Positions 35,849-47,357 of a stretch of DNA of 64,000 nt are shown here, one piece after another. This DNA is from Xenoacremonium recifei (Eukaryota > Ascomycota > Sordariomycetes > Hypocreales > Nectriaceae), in NCBI GenBank assembly GCA_012184525.1, contig WOFQ01000085.1:1-64000 (forward strand). The letters run 5' to 3'. The notes under the pieces are model-generated. The model ran no database searches, was not told the origin of the DNA, and saw only the letters and a list, made by a program, of their open reading frames with translations. Every line of letters begins with the position of its first letter. Positions within the stretch are counted from its first letter, which is position 1. The position numbers were made by a program, and so were the translations under genes.

Positions 35849-36238
35849 GCTGTATCAACGGTATCGTCCTTTCCTTTCCATGGACTGCATCTAAGTTTTG
35901 AGTTAGGGCGAAGGTTGTGATCTCAAAATTCCGTCTCTGTATCTACGCATCCTGGGGTATTGTGGGTCATCTCGCATGGATTCCCGATCTGGAAAATCTT
36001 TGGGCAAGGCCACGAGCGTCTCTCGTTACCACGGATAAGTAACTGGCCTAAGGAACAACTAGAGCACACGGAATACAAGATAAGAGCCACTATATATCTG
36101 TACATGTCCCAAGGTGTCCTGCTCTACTTTAATTATCCTGCTCCACATCCAAGCCATCGTTTCCTTTGAGCAGATTTTCGCTTTTCGCTCCTTGCCGTCC
36201 TGCATTGCTTACCCTCTTCCAATTGATTCACCACCAGT
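35849..36238. other. Spacer with permease promoter
   Basis: There is no gene. The last 130 bp before the permease ATG are pyrimidine-rich, as in many fungal leaders. Confidence 0.35.
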
Positions 36239-37774
36239 ATGGAGGCCACAAACGAACCTCCAGTGGACTCGAAGCCAAGTCAGAACTGCAATAGTGGCAA
36301 GGTGTCTGAAGCGGCTCTTGGAGCCACAATAAGCGACAATTTGTCTGATTCGGACATTCGGCACCCCCAAAAACCGTTCACCATGCTGTCTGCCGCGTCT
36401 CTCGGGTACTCAATCTGCAATACGCCGGTTGGGGTCCTTCTTGTGGTGGGAAACGCGATGTTTGGAGGCGGCCCGCTCTTCTTTTACGGCATCTTACTCA
36501 TTATCGTGGTGTCTTTTGCTGTGGCTATTAGTCTCGGAGAGCTGAGCTCCGCATACCCTCATGCCGGTGGACAATACTTCTTCGTCGCCCAACTTGCACC
36601 CCACAGATTGAAACGATTCGCGTCATACATGACAGCCATCATCTCGTGGGCGTCTGTTGTCTGTACTGGGGCTTCATCTTGCTCAGCCACAGCGAATATG
36701 ACCTTCCAATTAGTCGCCATCACCCATCCGAACTTTGAATATCATCAATGGCATGGATTTCTTGCTTTCCAGGCTTTCAACCTTACGGCATTCTTCTTCA
36801 ATCTCTTCCAACGTTACCTCCCCACCCTTAGCAAGACTTTCCTTTGCTTATCAATCGCCACCGGTATTGCATTTTTCAGTGCCCTCCTGGCATCCCCTTC
36901 TCCAAAGCAAAGCGGCAATGGGTTCTTCGCTGAATACTACAATACTTCCGGCTGGCCGGATGGCATGGCATTTCTCATTGGAGTAAGCGGAATCAACTGG
37001 GGATTTTCATGCCTTGATGCAGTTACGCACCTCTCGGAAGAGATCCCAAACCCACGAGGAAACATCCCGAAAGCTCTTCTCATGACAGTGGCCATCGGTG
37101 CAATCACTGGCCTCTTTATTACGTTTGCTATATTCTTTGCCGCCTATAGCCTTCCGGATACATCGTCTATTATCCAGCTTCTATATCTAATCTATGACAA
37201 TAACACCACTCCGGCGTTAGCCCTCGGCTCGGTTCTGATTGTATCTACATGGACTTCATTGATTGGGATACATACATGGCAGGCGAGAATCTCTTGGTCT
37301 CTGAGCCGAGATAGAGGCTTTCCGTTTCACAGTTATCTCAGCCGACTGGCCCCTGCGCCATTTGATGTTCCCCTTTGGGCGCATGTCTGGTCAACTTTGT
37401 GGATCAGCCTTTGTGGCTTCCTTTATCTTGGATCATTGACGGCATTTAACTCCTTCATTTCTGCAGGCATTGTCCTTCAGTATATGACGTACTCGACGCC
37501 AGTCATCTTCTTACTTTTAATGGGTCGCAACAACCTCCCCCACGGGCCTTTCTTTTACCCTAAGTTAGGCTTGGCGGCCAACATCATCCTTCTTTGCTGG
37601 ACTTTGATCGCACTGTCCTTCTATAGCTTCCCATTTTATCTACCAGTTGCTGCCAGCGAAATGAACTATCTATCTGTGGTGCTTGTGGTAGCCTTTCTTT
37701 ACGCGCTAGGATATTGGGTGATCTACGGGCACAAACATTACAAATTGGTGAATCTGGAAATGATTTTGGACTAA
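36239..37774 (+). CDS. APC-superfamily amino acid/GABA/choline permease
   Basis: A single-exon 511-aa plasma-membrane permease of the fungal amino-acid/choline transporter branch (Hnm1/Uga4-like) of the APC superfamily. About twelve hydrophobic helices follow a 45-residue hydrophilic N-terminus. Family marks are SLGYSICNTPVGVLLVVGNA in TM1, SLGELSSAYPHAGGQYFFVA (the conserved consensus after TM2), the LDAVTHLSEEIPNPRGNIPK loop, and the ARISWSLSRDRGFPFH stretch. It would import choline, GABA, polyamine or amino acid; the choice cannot be made from sequence alone. Adjacent are a peptidase-like hydrolase and an OPT transporter, consistent with nitrogen scavenging. Confidence 0.9.
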   Translation: MEATNEPPVDSKPSQNCNSGKVSEAALGATISDNLSDSDIRHPQKPFTMLSAASLGYSICNTPVGVLLVVGNAMFGGGPLFFYGILLIIVVSFAVAISLGELSSAYPHAGGQYFFVAQLAPHRLKRFASYMTAIISWASVVCTGASSCSATANMTFQLVAITHPNFEYHQWHGFLAFQAFNLTAFFFNLFQRYLPTLSKTFLCLSIATGIAFFSALLASPSPKQSGNGFFAEYYNTSGWPDGMAFLIGVSGINWGFSCLDAVTHLSEEIPNPRGNIPKALLMTVAIGAITGLFITFAIFFAAYSLPDTSSIIQLLYLIYDNNTTPALALGSVLIVSTWTSLIGIHTWQARISWSLSRDRGFPFHSYLSRLAPAPFDVPLWAHVWSTLWISLCGFLYLGSLTAFNSFISAGIVLQYMTYSTPVIFLLLMGRNNLPHGPFFYPKLGLAANIILLCWTLIALSFYSFPFYLPVAASEMNYLSVVLVVAFLYALGYWVIYGHKHYKLVNLEMILD

Positions 37775-38285
37775 ACGAATGGATGCGAGCTCAACTAGAA
37801 GTGGGAAAACGTAATTGAACCAAGTTCGTTATTCTACTGGTATTTATAAAAAAAAAAAAAAAAAAAATCTAAGGCTGTACCACAAATGTGACCACATGAT
37901 AATGAATGCCAATATGCTGGACTCGCGCAATGTTGCATTGCTCTGTATGCTCATCACAGTCATCACTACCGAGGTTCTCTGTATCATTAATTCCATAGAT
38001 TTGAAATTTAGGATGAAGTAGACTCTGGCCTGTCATTTCTGCCCCAAAAATTGAGCTCATTCATGATGTGCTTAGCACCTCACGGGACTACGTAGTCCCT
38101 TCGCAAAATCGACGAATTAGGAAAAGTAGCTAGAGTAAAAACGGCATTTTCCATCGAGAATGTCACTTTGATCTGAGAATCAATCTTCAACCAACCTCAA
38201 GGGTGCGAAGAACACCCTATATCCTACATTTCGCCTCAAGGAGAATCTTGTCTTTTCTGTTTACACTTCTCCCCCCAAACTCAAT
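37775..38285. other. Spacer with poly(A) tract
   Basis: It holds the permease 3' end and the promoter of the next gene. A run of 20 A residues lies at 37848-37867. No gene is supported. Confidence 0.4.
37848..37867 (+). repeat. Mononucleotide A tract (20 nt)
   Basis: An uninterrupted run of A residues about 75 bp downstream of the permease stop codon. It could be a simple microsatellite or an old retroposition tail; no retroposed sequence is recognisable next to it. Confidence 0.7.
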
Positions 38286-39262
38286 ATGCAAGCTCCGACG
38301 AACGGCACAATCCCCTTCCGCCACAAATCTTTCTCTCAGGGGTTCGAAGCCAGAACGTGGTACCGAGTAGTGGGATCTCTTCGCAAAGGTGTTCGACCGC
38401 TTATTGTACTTCATGGCGGACCAGGCTACACGCATGCTTACCTCAAGCCCACCTTTGACATGATAGCAACTACGACCTCAACTCCAGTAGTATACTATGA
38501 CCAGATCGGTAATGGATACAGTACGCATATACGAGAGAAGAGACTTGACGAATCTTTTTGGACTGCCCAGCTCTTCGTGGATGAGCTCGATAACCTTCTC
38601 AAAGCGCTTCAAATTGATGATTTTGATCTTTATGGTCATAGTTGGGGTGCTATGTTAGCTGTGAAATACGTGGCTCAATGCCATCCTCGTGGTTTGAATA
38701 AGTTGATCCTAGGTAGTGGACCTGCAAGCATGGCACTTTGGAAGGAAGCTGCGCGAGGATTCGTCTCTACACTCCCGCCCACTTTGCAAGAAAGGCTGAA
38801 AAATCCGCAAACCTGCTGCAGCGAGAAGGAGCCCGAGTATGTCGCGGCAATCAACGCCTTAAACACCAAAACAACTCTAATGGAAGGGCCATTTCCACCG
38901 GAACTTCAAGAGTCACTGGAATGGTTGGAGAAAGATGATACTGTCGTTCTAACTACGAACGGATCCGACGATCTCACACCGAGTGGCAGTCTACTAGGTA
39001 AGACGGGCAGCTCGGGCGAAAGTATATCTGCTAACGATGAATCCTAGACCTCGACGTATCAGAAGACTGCCACTCTATATCTGTACCTGTGCTCATTTTG
39101 AGTGGCGATCAAGATGGTGCAACTCAAACAACTATCGAGCCCTTAGTCCGAGGCATTCCGAAAGTCGACTGGGTTCTTATTGAGGGGGGATCACACATGG
39201 TGCATTTGGAAAAACCTCACTTGTACGCCAATTATATCATAGAATTCCTGCAGCTGTCCTGA
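38286..39262 (+). CDS. Proline-iminopeptidase-like alpha/beta hydrolase (S33)
   Basis: A soluble alpha/beta hydrolase of peptidase family S33, whose best-known members remove N-terminal proline from small peptides. Two exons (38286-38997, 39048-39262; 50-nt intron) give 308 aa. The oxyanion block LIVLHGGPGYTHAYL and VVYYDQIGNG (the DQxGxG motif) are followed by the nucleophile elbow YGHSWGAMLAVKY with its Ser. ILSGDQDGATQ carries the catalytic Asp and IEGGSHMVHLE the catalytic His. There is no signal peptide. In secondary-metabolite clusters such hydrolases sometimes process amides or esters, so a tailoring role is an alternative. It lies tail-to-tail with the FMO fusion gene. Confidence 0.88.
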
Positions 39263-39514
39263 AGTGCCTTGGCCTTATTGTTTAGATCTGCTGGGCAGGA
39301 TAGGGACCGTAGACGCGGATATTGATTGCGTAGCGTGGCTATTAGCGTCAGGCAAAACAAAAATTCCATGTTCACGTATTCTTACCATAACACTGAAATT
39401 TTGACATCTTGTATCGCGGAAAGAATCAAGAGCATGCTTTATTAAATAGAGATTTCTCTTAGGAGAGAATCATAACAGAAGCAATTACCGGCAAAATGAC
39501 TACGCAGCTAGTTT

Positions 39515-42172
39515 TCAGTCTCGGTGTAGTTTACCATCCAAGTTAAAGACAGTTTGAGCCATCGCATTCTCTCGAACATACCAAACGGCAGCATATGTAG
39601 CTCCTGGTCCAAGGAAGATATATCCACCTAGGACGTAGATAGCCGTCAATGGAATGCTCAACCGCGATCGACCAACCCGTTTCAAGTCCCAGAGAGACTG
39701 AACGCACCAAATATAAGACGCCAGATAATACCCAAAGAAACCAATTTCGGAGAATAGATTGGCTTGTCGAAACGCTTCCACGACCTCACCAACCCAGCCT
39801 GATGAGTAACTCAAACTCAGAATTAGGTTGGACTCGGTAGTGATTAAAACTTTCAGGATCCTGTACAACCGCAATACTACACCCCAAGACCCAATGGCCA
39901 CATACAAATACTTCAAGCCAGTCAAATCTTGACGCGCATATTCAATCGCTCTTTCCCCTATGTTTTGGTGATGGCTTGTGGAGAATAGAACCCTGAAGAA
40001 GGTCGCCATTGTTGGAACCAATAGTGGTGATAAACACGACAAAGCTTGGAGATCACTTCTATAGTTTATGCCTGTCCAAGGCACGAGCGCGAGGGCAGAA
40101 GGTGCCATATAAGTAACAAAACAAACTGCCAAGATGACGTATGCATGTCCCGGAGGAGTGTGTCTTCGTAGCGGCCACCAATACGATTCCGCATTCGACA
40201 TCATGGTGTATATGACGTAATACAACGGCATCACGACACAAATGCCTGCAAAATGGGAGGCCCCAAGCCAAAACAGGGGTCTAGTCCATAGTCAGTTTAA
40301 GCAAGCGATCATGCTCCTCGGGAACTTACAATCCAAGTGGTGTCATATCATGCCGAACTCGGTATCCCTCGATCGTGATCGTCGCGATGGACTGAATCAA
40401 TGCGTCGAGGTAGTCAATATGGAAAAGCTCCAAGTGTCTCTTTGATGAACTCTGCGGCAACGTAGGAATTATAGCCCATGCCTGTGCTAGCTTTGTCCAG
40501 TTTTTGGGGATGGACCAATGTGCAAAGCGTTCCCCAAACCTATGGTTTGCTTCAGGTGAATTGAAATGAGCCCCGACATCAAAGGTAGCAATGGCACTGC
40601 AGGTCAGATAGAAGCCAATGAGTATCCACTGCAGTTGCCCTCTAGGCTTTGGTTCGCTGATCAGCTCGTCCTTGTATGGAACGAGTTTTGGCTGGCATGG
40701 AAGTTGCAGGCCGGTCAATTTCTCACTGCCAGGAAACTGAGCAGAAAACGTCAACGTGACGACTTGCTCATCGACTAGAGGAAGAAGTCGAAGTGCCAAA
40801 AATTTTCGCAACGGCGTGTCGAGCGATTCAGTGAGCTGGCGGCTATGAGAATAGTGCTGGATATCCATTAACCTTGACCAACGTTTTTCCTGTACATTCT
40901 CAAAGATGGAGGCAATTTGCGAAGTCTCTAAGGCTTTAGATGGGCAGTTGTTGAGGGTTTCCATCAAGGAATTAGTTAGCGTAGCTGCACTTTCAATAGC
41001 AGCATTACCGCCGTGGCCACCAATTGGATGAAACTGTGTTAGAATTAGGTGTTAGTCAGGCTTCATGAGTACATGTGATATATCGTTTCGTTGTTACCTT
41101 ATGAGCCGAGTCACCCAATAAGAAGATCCGATTAAAGTGCCAGCTCTTGAAAATATACTCGGGTAAGGGCGTCATAACCGCACTAACTTTGTTTTCGATT
41201 AATTTCGAGAATCTCAAATGCGGCAAAATTTGATCGTCGGAGTATTTTTGTATCGCTTGGTGTAGGTCGGTCGGAGTATAACGTGGGATCTTTGAGCCGT
41301 ACAGTCTTTGGGGTAGCTTCTGGAAACGAAACCAGTACACCCGTCCTCCAGGGCCACCCGTCACCAGATAAGACGCCCCGTTGCGAAATACACCATGCAA
41401 GTCGCCAGAGGATATACCAGGACAAGGATTGGAGATGCCAAAGATGCAATTGTAATCACATGGGGGTGCTGTACGAGCATTTGTTAAACAGAGTCCAAGG
41501 TTGTATTAAACACAGCGTTGAGAAGTCTTTTAACTTACCCTCGCGCTCGTGGCTATAGCTGTCGGACTTGGTTGACCTGTCTGCAAACTTCCATATCTGT
41601 TCACGGATCGTACTATGTATCCCGTCTGCGCCAATTAAAATATCGCCTTCGATGCTTGACTCGTCTTCCGTAATGGCTCTGACCCCTTTCTCATTGAGAT
41701 CAACCTGTATTACACGCTTGCCAGTCAAGACTTTTGACTTGTCTTTGAGATTGTCGTGCAGAACCTTCAATAGCATTTGTCTATCCAGGAATACCATAGG
41801 ATATCCATGTCTGGGATCGTAGCGGGATGTCTGAGCATATTTCAACAAGTTGGGCTGGGAATGTACTCACCGCTTTATGAATTGCTTGTCCATGTCAGCA
41901 TACGTAGCCAATTCCGACCCGGTTTCGTCTCGAAAGCAAAAGCTTGCTACTGGCGGCGCAAGTTCCAGAATTCGATCGTATAGGCCGAGTTGATCAAGAA
42001 TTCGGTTCCCATGTGGCAACAAGCCGATGCTTGCCCCGACCTGAGGCGCGACAGTTGGATAAGCTTCCAAGACAACGTAATCAATGCCTTTTGACTGCAG
42101 CATATTGGCAAGAGAGAGCCCTGCTACACTAGCGCCTACTATCACAACTTTGAACGGATGTTGGTGGGACAT
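39515..42172 (-). CDS. FAD-dependent monooxygenase fused to a polytopic membrane domain
   Basis: Five exons (42172-41871, 41810-41539, 41468-41098, 41033-40330, 40280-39515) give 804 aa. Residues 1 to about 430 form a PHBH-fold flavin monooxygenase of the PaxM-like type. It has a dinucleotide-binding VVIVGASVAGLSLANML at residues 9-25, the GYPMVFLDRQMLL block, DILIGADGIHSTIREQIW, and FLLGDSAHK ending at residue 315, followed by FHPIGGHGGNAAIES. The C-terminal half, from about residue 470, has seven hydrophobic segments, including FWLGASHFAGICVVMPLYYV, HAYVILAVCFVTYMAPSALA and IYVLGGYIFLGPGATYAAVW. The acceptor of intron 1 was set to restore the conserved GYPMVFLDRQ strand. Such a fusion suggests a membrane-anchored epoxidase or hydroxylase acting on lipophilic (terpenoid-like) substrates; a cyclase role for the C-terminal part is speculative. 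Confidence 0.85.
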
Positions 42173-44110
42173 GATGGGTGGATTCTAAGAGGTATGGTGA
42201 AAGAGTACCAACAAGAAGAAACGGAAAAATAAGACACATGAGCTCGGAAATGCAGATGAGATTACTTAAGGGCTTGAAGGCGGTGAACTAGGGTGGGTTG
42301 CTTCTGGTAGAAATCGGCCTAACTTGAGTCGAGCCACACAGTCTTCACCGTGTAGCATATACGGAATTGATTGAAAAGGAGGCCTGTGTCGTAAACTGAG
42401 CTCAACAATTCAAAACTGGGTACTCAGGTAGTGCCCCAACAAACGGGTTTAAGGGATGCGACAGGGCATTGCATCGGCGTTATCTGCTTGTGGAATGCGC
42501 TGTATTCTCTTTTGCAGTTATTCATCTTTTTGTGGATCAAATATCGGCTCACAAGTACGATCTTATGTCCAGTTGCTCTCATCAATGAACCATTTCCCAC
42601 TTCAAAAGAGATCTGAATACGGTGAAACAAACACAAAGAAAAGAGGGAGTGAGAGAAATAATTCCTTGGCATTTCTCGTACAAAAGAAAGTATTTGAAAT
42701 AATACCGGTGTCTCTTCTTACTGCATTGTCTAGGGCAGACATTGTACCTAAGTACCTAATTTTGGCGGACTAATCACCAAAAGAACTTTTGACAATGATA
42801 TCTCCCAAATTCTGCCATGCCTGGTTGGGAGAAAACACAGGGGATTGATCCTCTGTCGTAATTTCCGTTGCGTCTCCATCTCCGCCATTATTAGGGCCCG
42901 ATAATTCCCCTCGACAGCTCTAGGTCCTGCTCATCCTCTCTGGCAGCAACAAAGTAAGTTGAGTCCGGTGTCGAATGGAACCAGGACTTTGGAGCTTTAC
43001 GCACGCCATGCTCTTGACCAGGGAAGCGAGTCAAACGGAGCTGACATTGAATTGATCCACGACTCGCCACAGACGCCTACAATGAACAATGCGTAATTCA
43101 GAAGATGTATCATATCCTAGGGAGGCAACTCGCGATGCTTAGGCTTTTGAATATTGTCAGGTCTTTCTTGTACTTGTACTTAGACGATTGAGTGTAGGTC
43201 TCGCGATCATTTTTCGCGTTGTCCATGGACAGTTCCACATAGCTAATATGAAGAAGACAAGAGTCTTATATGGGCAGCACTTCCACCAATTACATCCTGA
43301 GATTGGGGAACGGACACCAGTCTCTTTATCTGTCCTTGGACCTGATGTTGGAGGATAGTTTCATTGAAGGGAAGTGGTTGGATAGAAAGATGGTTGAACA
43401 ATGGGCTTGCTAAGAATCAAAAGCTTCCTTGAATGTAGGCCAACCTAAGAAGCTGTATAGGGCTATGGCTCGCAGTATGTATTGATGCACGGACTAAGGT
43501 TCCGTCGTTAGGACGAGGCCTAGCGGGAAGATGGGATTAGGGCTCCATCTCAGCAGCGATAGCTGTGGGTGTCACCTCAAGTGGTAATGGTACTGGACCG
43601 TGAACCATTCAATGAAGAAGAAAAGGCATGAAGGATCTGCCGAGGGACCATCGCAGGAGAGATTGAAGCAGCGGGCTGGTGGCAAGAAACGAGAAGCGGG
43701 GGTCGAAGCGGGAACCTAACCTTGCCCGCGACGGCTTCCCCAAATTTAACATAGATATGTCACTCTTTCCCTGCAACTTCACACAAAGACAGGCGTCCCG
43801 CCATCCAAACCACCTATTCGGTTCTCAATCCGGTGGTTTATGAGGAAAATCAATATCCCCCTTTCCCTATAGAAGTGACTCACGAGGACGCACCGATATA
43901 TTTCTCAAGTTAGCGTCGTCTGAAGGATGCCGCGCGCCCACATCGATTTGCGTGCCCACATCCTCGGCCTCGGCTTTAGTGGAGTCTCTCAATGTACGTT
44001 ATACGAGCAAGGCACGGGTAAATAGGTAGGATAAGACACACTTCCTGTGGATTTGCGTGCCACTGAAGTTTCTCGACCCATCACTACTCAGTTTCAATCC
44101 CCAGTCAATA
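42173..44110. other. 1.9-kb divergent spacer
   Basis: The region lies between the divergent FMO-fusion and CoA-ligase genes. Frames of up to about 105 codons exist but none shows a family mark. Purine-rich and GC-richer patches occur at 43500-43750. No repeat unit or mobile element is recognised. Confidence 0.4.
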
Positions 44111-46129
44111 ATGACCTTCAAGACAAGCCCGAAGATTCCTGCGTTGCCGTGCGATCCCCCGGCAAACATCCCAATATACCAATTTATGTTAGAGGATGGG
44201 TTCAGCCGCCACCCAATTTCATCATCACGGAACGTGTACACTTGCGGCCTTTCGGGTCGGTCCTACACGGTGCAAGCGCTACGCGAGCGTGTAGAAGCTA
44301 TCGCAACCGCCCTGGGCAATCTTCTCTCATGGAATCCAAATGAGGGGAGCCAATGGGACAAGGTTGTGGCAATCTTCTCGCCCAATTCTGTATGTAAAGT
44401 TCTGGATTCTGGATTCTGGATCCCTCCCCCTCCAGGACTGAGCCGAGGAGCTGACAAAATAAAGATAGACACGATTCCCGTCTCTTGGGCCGCTCATCGT
44501 CTTTCAGGCATCGTAACGCCCGCTAACGCGGCTTACACGGCTTCCGAGTTCAGTTATCAACTGAAGAAGTCTGGCGCAAAAGTAATCTTCACATGTTCAA
44601 CCTTGCTTCAAACAGCGCTCGAAGGTGCAGCCACGGTCGGGATTCCTCATGATAGGATTTTCCTTCTCAATATCGGTACCGACAACAGCCACCCAGGAAC
44701 CAACAACCAATTTCGAACTGTCGAAGAGTTGGTAGAGCTTGGGCGGCATCAGTCACCTCCAGGGGCTCTCCATTGGCGCAAGAGTCAAGGCGCCTCGCAA
44801 GTGGCATACATCTGTTTTTCAAGTGGAACCACGGGCTTGCCGGTTAGTCCACAGAGTCAGATGCACGCGGATACAGTTGCTTATTTTTGCTTCCACGATT
44901 TAGAAAGGCGTCATGATATCCCATCGCAACATCATTGCCAATGTTCTTCAGCTTGGCGTACTAGAGAGGCTACAGAGGGAGCCAGGAGATACCCAGACCG
45001 CCCTTGGGCTTCTTCCACAGAGCCACATTTACGCTCTCGTCGTCATCTTTCACGCCTGTGTGTATCGGGGGGATGAAGTTGTGGTCTTGCCGAAGTACGA
45101 GTTAGAAACTATGCTCAAGGCAATTACCAAGTATTCAATTAATACTCTTTTTTTGGTCTGTATCTGATATTCATAACGCTGGAGTATTATTAACCTGCCT
45201 TTAGGTGCCACCAATCCTTCTTGACTGCCTTAACAACTCAGAAAGAGTTGAAAAACATAACTTGTCATGTGCAATCAACGTAAATACGGGGGCGGCATCT
45301 TTCAGTTCTGCGGCCTCAGCAACCATTGCGAGATTATTTCCCAACGGTATTCTTAGACAAGGATATGGTTAGATGATCACAGGCTTGGTCCCAATATCTA
45401 AAACCACTAATTTAGCTATAGGCTTAACGGAGACGGCTACCGTTGTGAGTTCGTCGCCGAGGTTCGATATATTCCCAGGCTCCTCGGGGATACTCCTTCC
45501 TGGAGTAGAGTGCAAAATCTTTGACGAGCACGGGAACGAAGTTGTAGGCTATAATCAACCAGGACACGTTTGGGTACGGTCACCGAGTGTGGCGCTCGGA
45601 TATCTCAATGATGAAGTCGCAACTCGTGAAACATTCGGAGACAATTGGCTCCGAACGGGCGATAGTGCCGAGTTTCGCATTAGCCCGGGTGGATTCGAGC
45701 ATATTTTCATTATTGACCGCATCAAGGAATTGATCAAGGTCAAGGTATTGATGTCTTGAGGTGACTGTCCTGAATAAGGCTAACATTTCGTAGGGAAATC
45801 AGGTTGCTCCTGCAGAGCTGGAGGCTCAAATTTTGCAGCATCCCGCTGTGGTCGATGCAGCTGTTATCCCTGTTGAGGATGACCGGAGTGGTGAAGTCCC
45901 GAAAGCCTTCATCGTGAAAAGCGAGAAAGCAGTCTTAAGCGACTTGGAATTGAAAGAAGCCATCCACGAAAGCATGCGAGTCCACAAAGCGAGATATAAG
46001 TGGCTTCAAGGTGGAATTGAAATAAGAAAGTCAATCCCAAAAAGCCCAAGTGGAAAGATACTGAGACGTGAGCTTAAGGCGTCGGAAAAGGCGGCGGGGA
46101 AACGGAATCGCTGTGCCCCCAAGCTATAG
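44111..46129 (+). CDS. 4-coumarate:CoA-ligase-like acyl-AMP ligase
   Basis: An ANL-superfamily enzyme that activates a carboxylic acid to its acyl-AMP and CoA thioester. Six exons (44111-44389, 44465-44842, 44904-45155, 45205-45367, 45422-45744, 45794-46129) give 576 aa. Core motifs are all present: the P-loop SSGTTGLPKGVMISH (split by an intron), QGYGLTETATV (A5 motif, also intron-split), NWLRTGDSAEF (ATP-binding Asp), DRIKELIKVKGNQVAP (hinge), and the C-terminal catalytic Lys in KSIPKSPSGKILRREL. The protein ends in PKL, a plausible type 1 peroxisomal signal. An upstream in-frame ATG at 44057 would add 18 residues. Divergent from the FMO fusion, it could activate an aromatic or fatty acid for the same pathway. 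Confidence 0.9.
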
Positions 46130-46613
46130 TTCTAGTACTTTTCTGATAATTTCTTTAGGCTATCTTGAGCGAAGTAAGAGTAGCTTTTTTTCAAGGCATG
46201 CAGCTGGGTGTCAATCTCACAATTTTGCAAATAAATTTGTACCGAGGACCGAAATAATACGTAAGAAACATGGCAAAAAGACCCACCCCTAGCTACGGCA
46301 GCGCAGTTAAACTCGAATTCACAGGCGCCCTGAAATATGTTCTAAAACAAAAATCTCAGTTTGCGAACGCTCTCGCTTGCTTTTTCCCGTCATTTTTCAC
46401 CCGCTGGTAGCGGGCTCCTAGTAAAGTAGAATCATTGAAAATTAGTGCTTACTCATGCTACTGTAGTACTCCCATAAGAGAAAGGGGGGTTACGGTCAAG
46501 AAGTAATGCAAAGGAGGACAATAGAATTTGAACATCTACACCATGGATTAAGCCCCGAGGTGCCTTTCACCCCTGCTGCAGGAGAGGCGCCAACTACTGA
46601 ATCCCACCGAGGT
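46130..46613. other. Convergent 3' spacer
   Basis: It holds the 3' ends of the CoA-ligase and GST genes. No gene is supported. Confidence 0.35.
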
Positions 46614-47357
46614 CTAGTCCTCCCGCTTCGGAAGAGCCGCAGCAGCACTGTCCTCCATTGTTTGCATAGCATGCTCCCGCATCTTAATGACCGTATCTAC
46701 CGCCGGCCGTTGAATGACGTTTCGGTGCCACTTGCAAAACTCAGGGAACTCGCTCTCGGCATCCAGGTCGCCATCTGGAAACAGCCTGGCAAAGAGGAGG
46801 AGATTCCACGGCACAAAGGATAAATCTGCGTACGTGCACTTATCGCCAACCAGCCACACAGGATCACACTCCTTGATGTGCAATTCTTTCCGTTGCCCAA
46901 GCAAATGAGCATTAATGACACTCATAATGCGTTTAGTCTCGTCTCCGTATCTTTCAATCGCACTGGTAACGTTTCGCTGCTTGTGAAAATGCGTAAACCA
47001 CATTTTCTGTCCAAACATAGGCCCCTGACCACTCATCTGAAACATGAGCCAGCTATCGACAAGCCATTTCAGTCGAAGGTTCTCATCAGAATAACTAATC
47101 TTGGTGTCTTTGTCATAACGAGAGACCAAGTATTGAATTACAGCACCAGATTCGAAAAGAGTAACACCAGTATTTGGATCTATCATGGAAGGTAAACGGC
47201 CGTTGGGGTTAATATCGGTATAGGGCTTTTGCTTGATTTCGGAATATGGGATCCAAATTGTTTCGTAGGGAATTTGCAGTTCGGTAAAGACAATGATGAC
47301 CTTCCAAGGATTTGGTCCCGTGCCTGGAGGGGCATTATAAATTTTAAGCGGTTGCAT
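46614..47357 (-). CDS. Glutathione S-transferase (Ure2p/Gtt-like)
   Basis: A single-exon 247-aa cytosolic transferase. The ATG at 47357 opens directly on the thioredoxin-fold strand (MQPLKIYNAPPGTGPNPWKV). Typical marks are YTDINPNGRLPSMIDPNTG and LFESGAVIQYLVSRYD, which carries the cis-Pro and the glutathione gamma-glutamyl-binding Glu-Ser pair. The helical C-terminal domain contains VWLVGDKCTYADLSFVPWN, with the N-capping box Asp. It belongs to the fungal Ure2-like nucleophile class. In metabolite clusters GSTs conjugate reactive epoxides or quinones, which could link it to the FMO at 39.5 kb; a general detoxification role is the alternative. Confidence 0.92.
   Translation of the reverse strand: MQPLKIYNAPPGTGPNPWKVIIVFTELQIPYETIWIPYSEIKQKPYTDINPNGRLPSMIDPNTGVTLFESGAVIQYLVSRYDKDTKISYSDENLRLKWLVDSWLMFQMSGQGPMFGQKMWFTHFHKQRNVTSAIERYGDETKRIMSVINAHLLGQRKELHIKECDPVWLVGDKCTYADLSFVPWNLLLFARLFPDGDLDAESEFPEFCKWHRNVIQRPAVDTVIKMREHAMQTMEDSAAAALPKRED

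Noticed and set aside
37848..37867. The A20 tract as a retroposon tail.
   Set aside because: No retroposed gene or target duplication is seen beside it; a simple microsatellite is the more economical reading.
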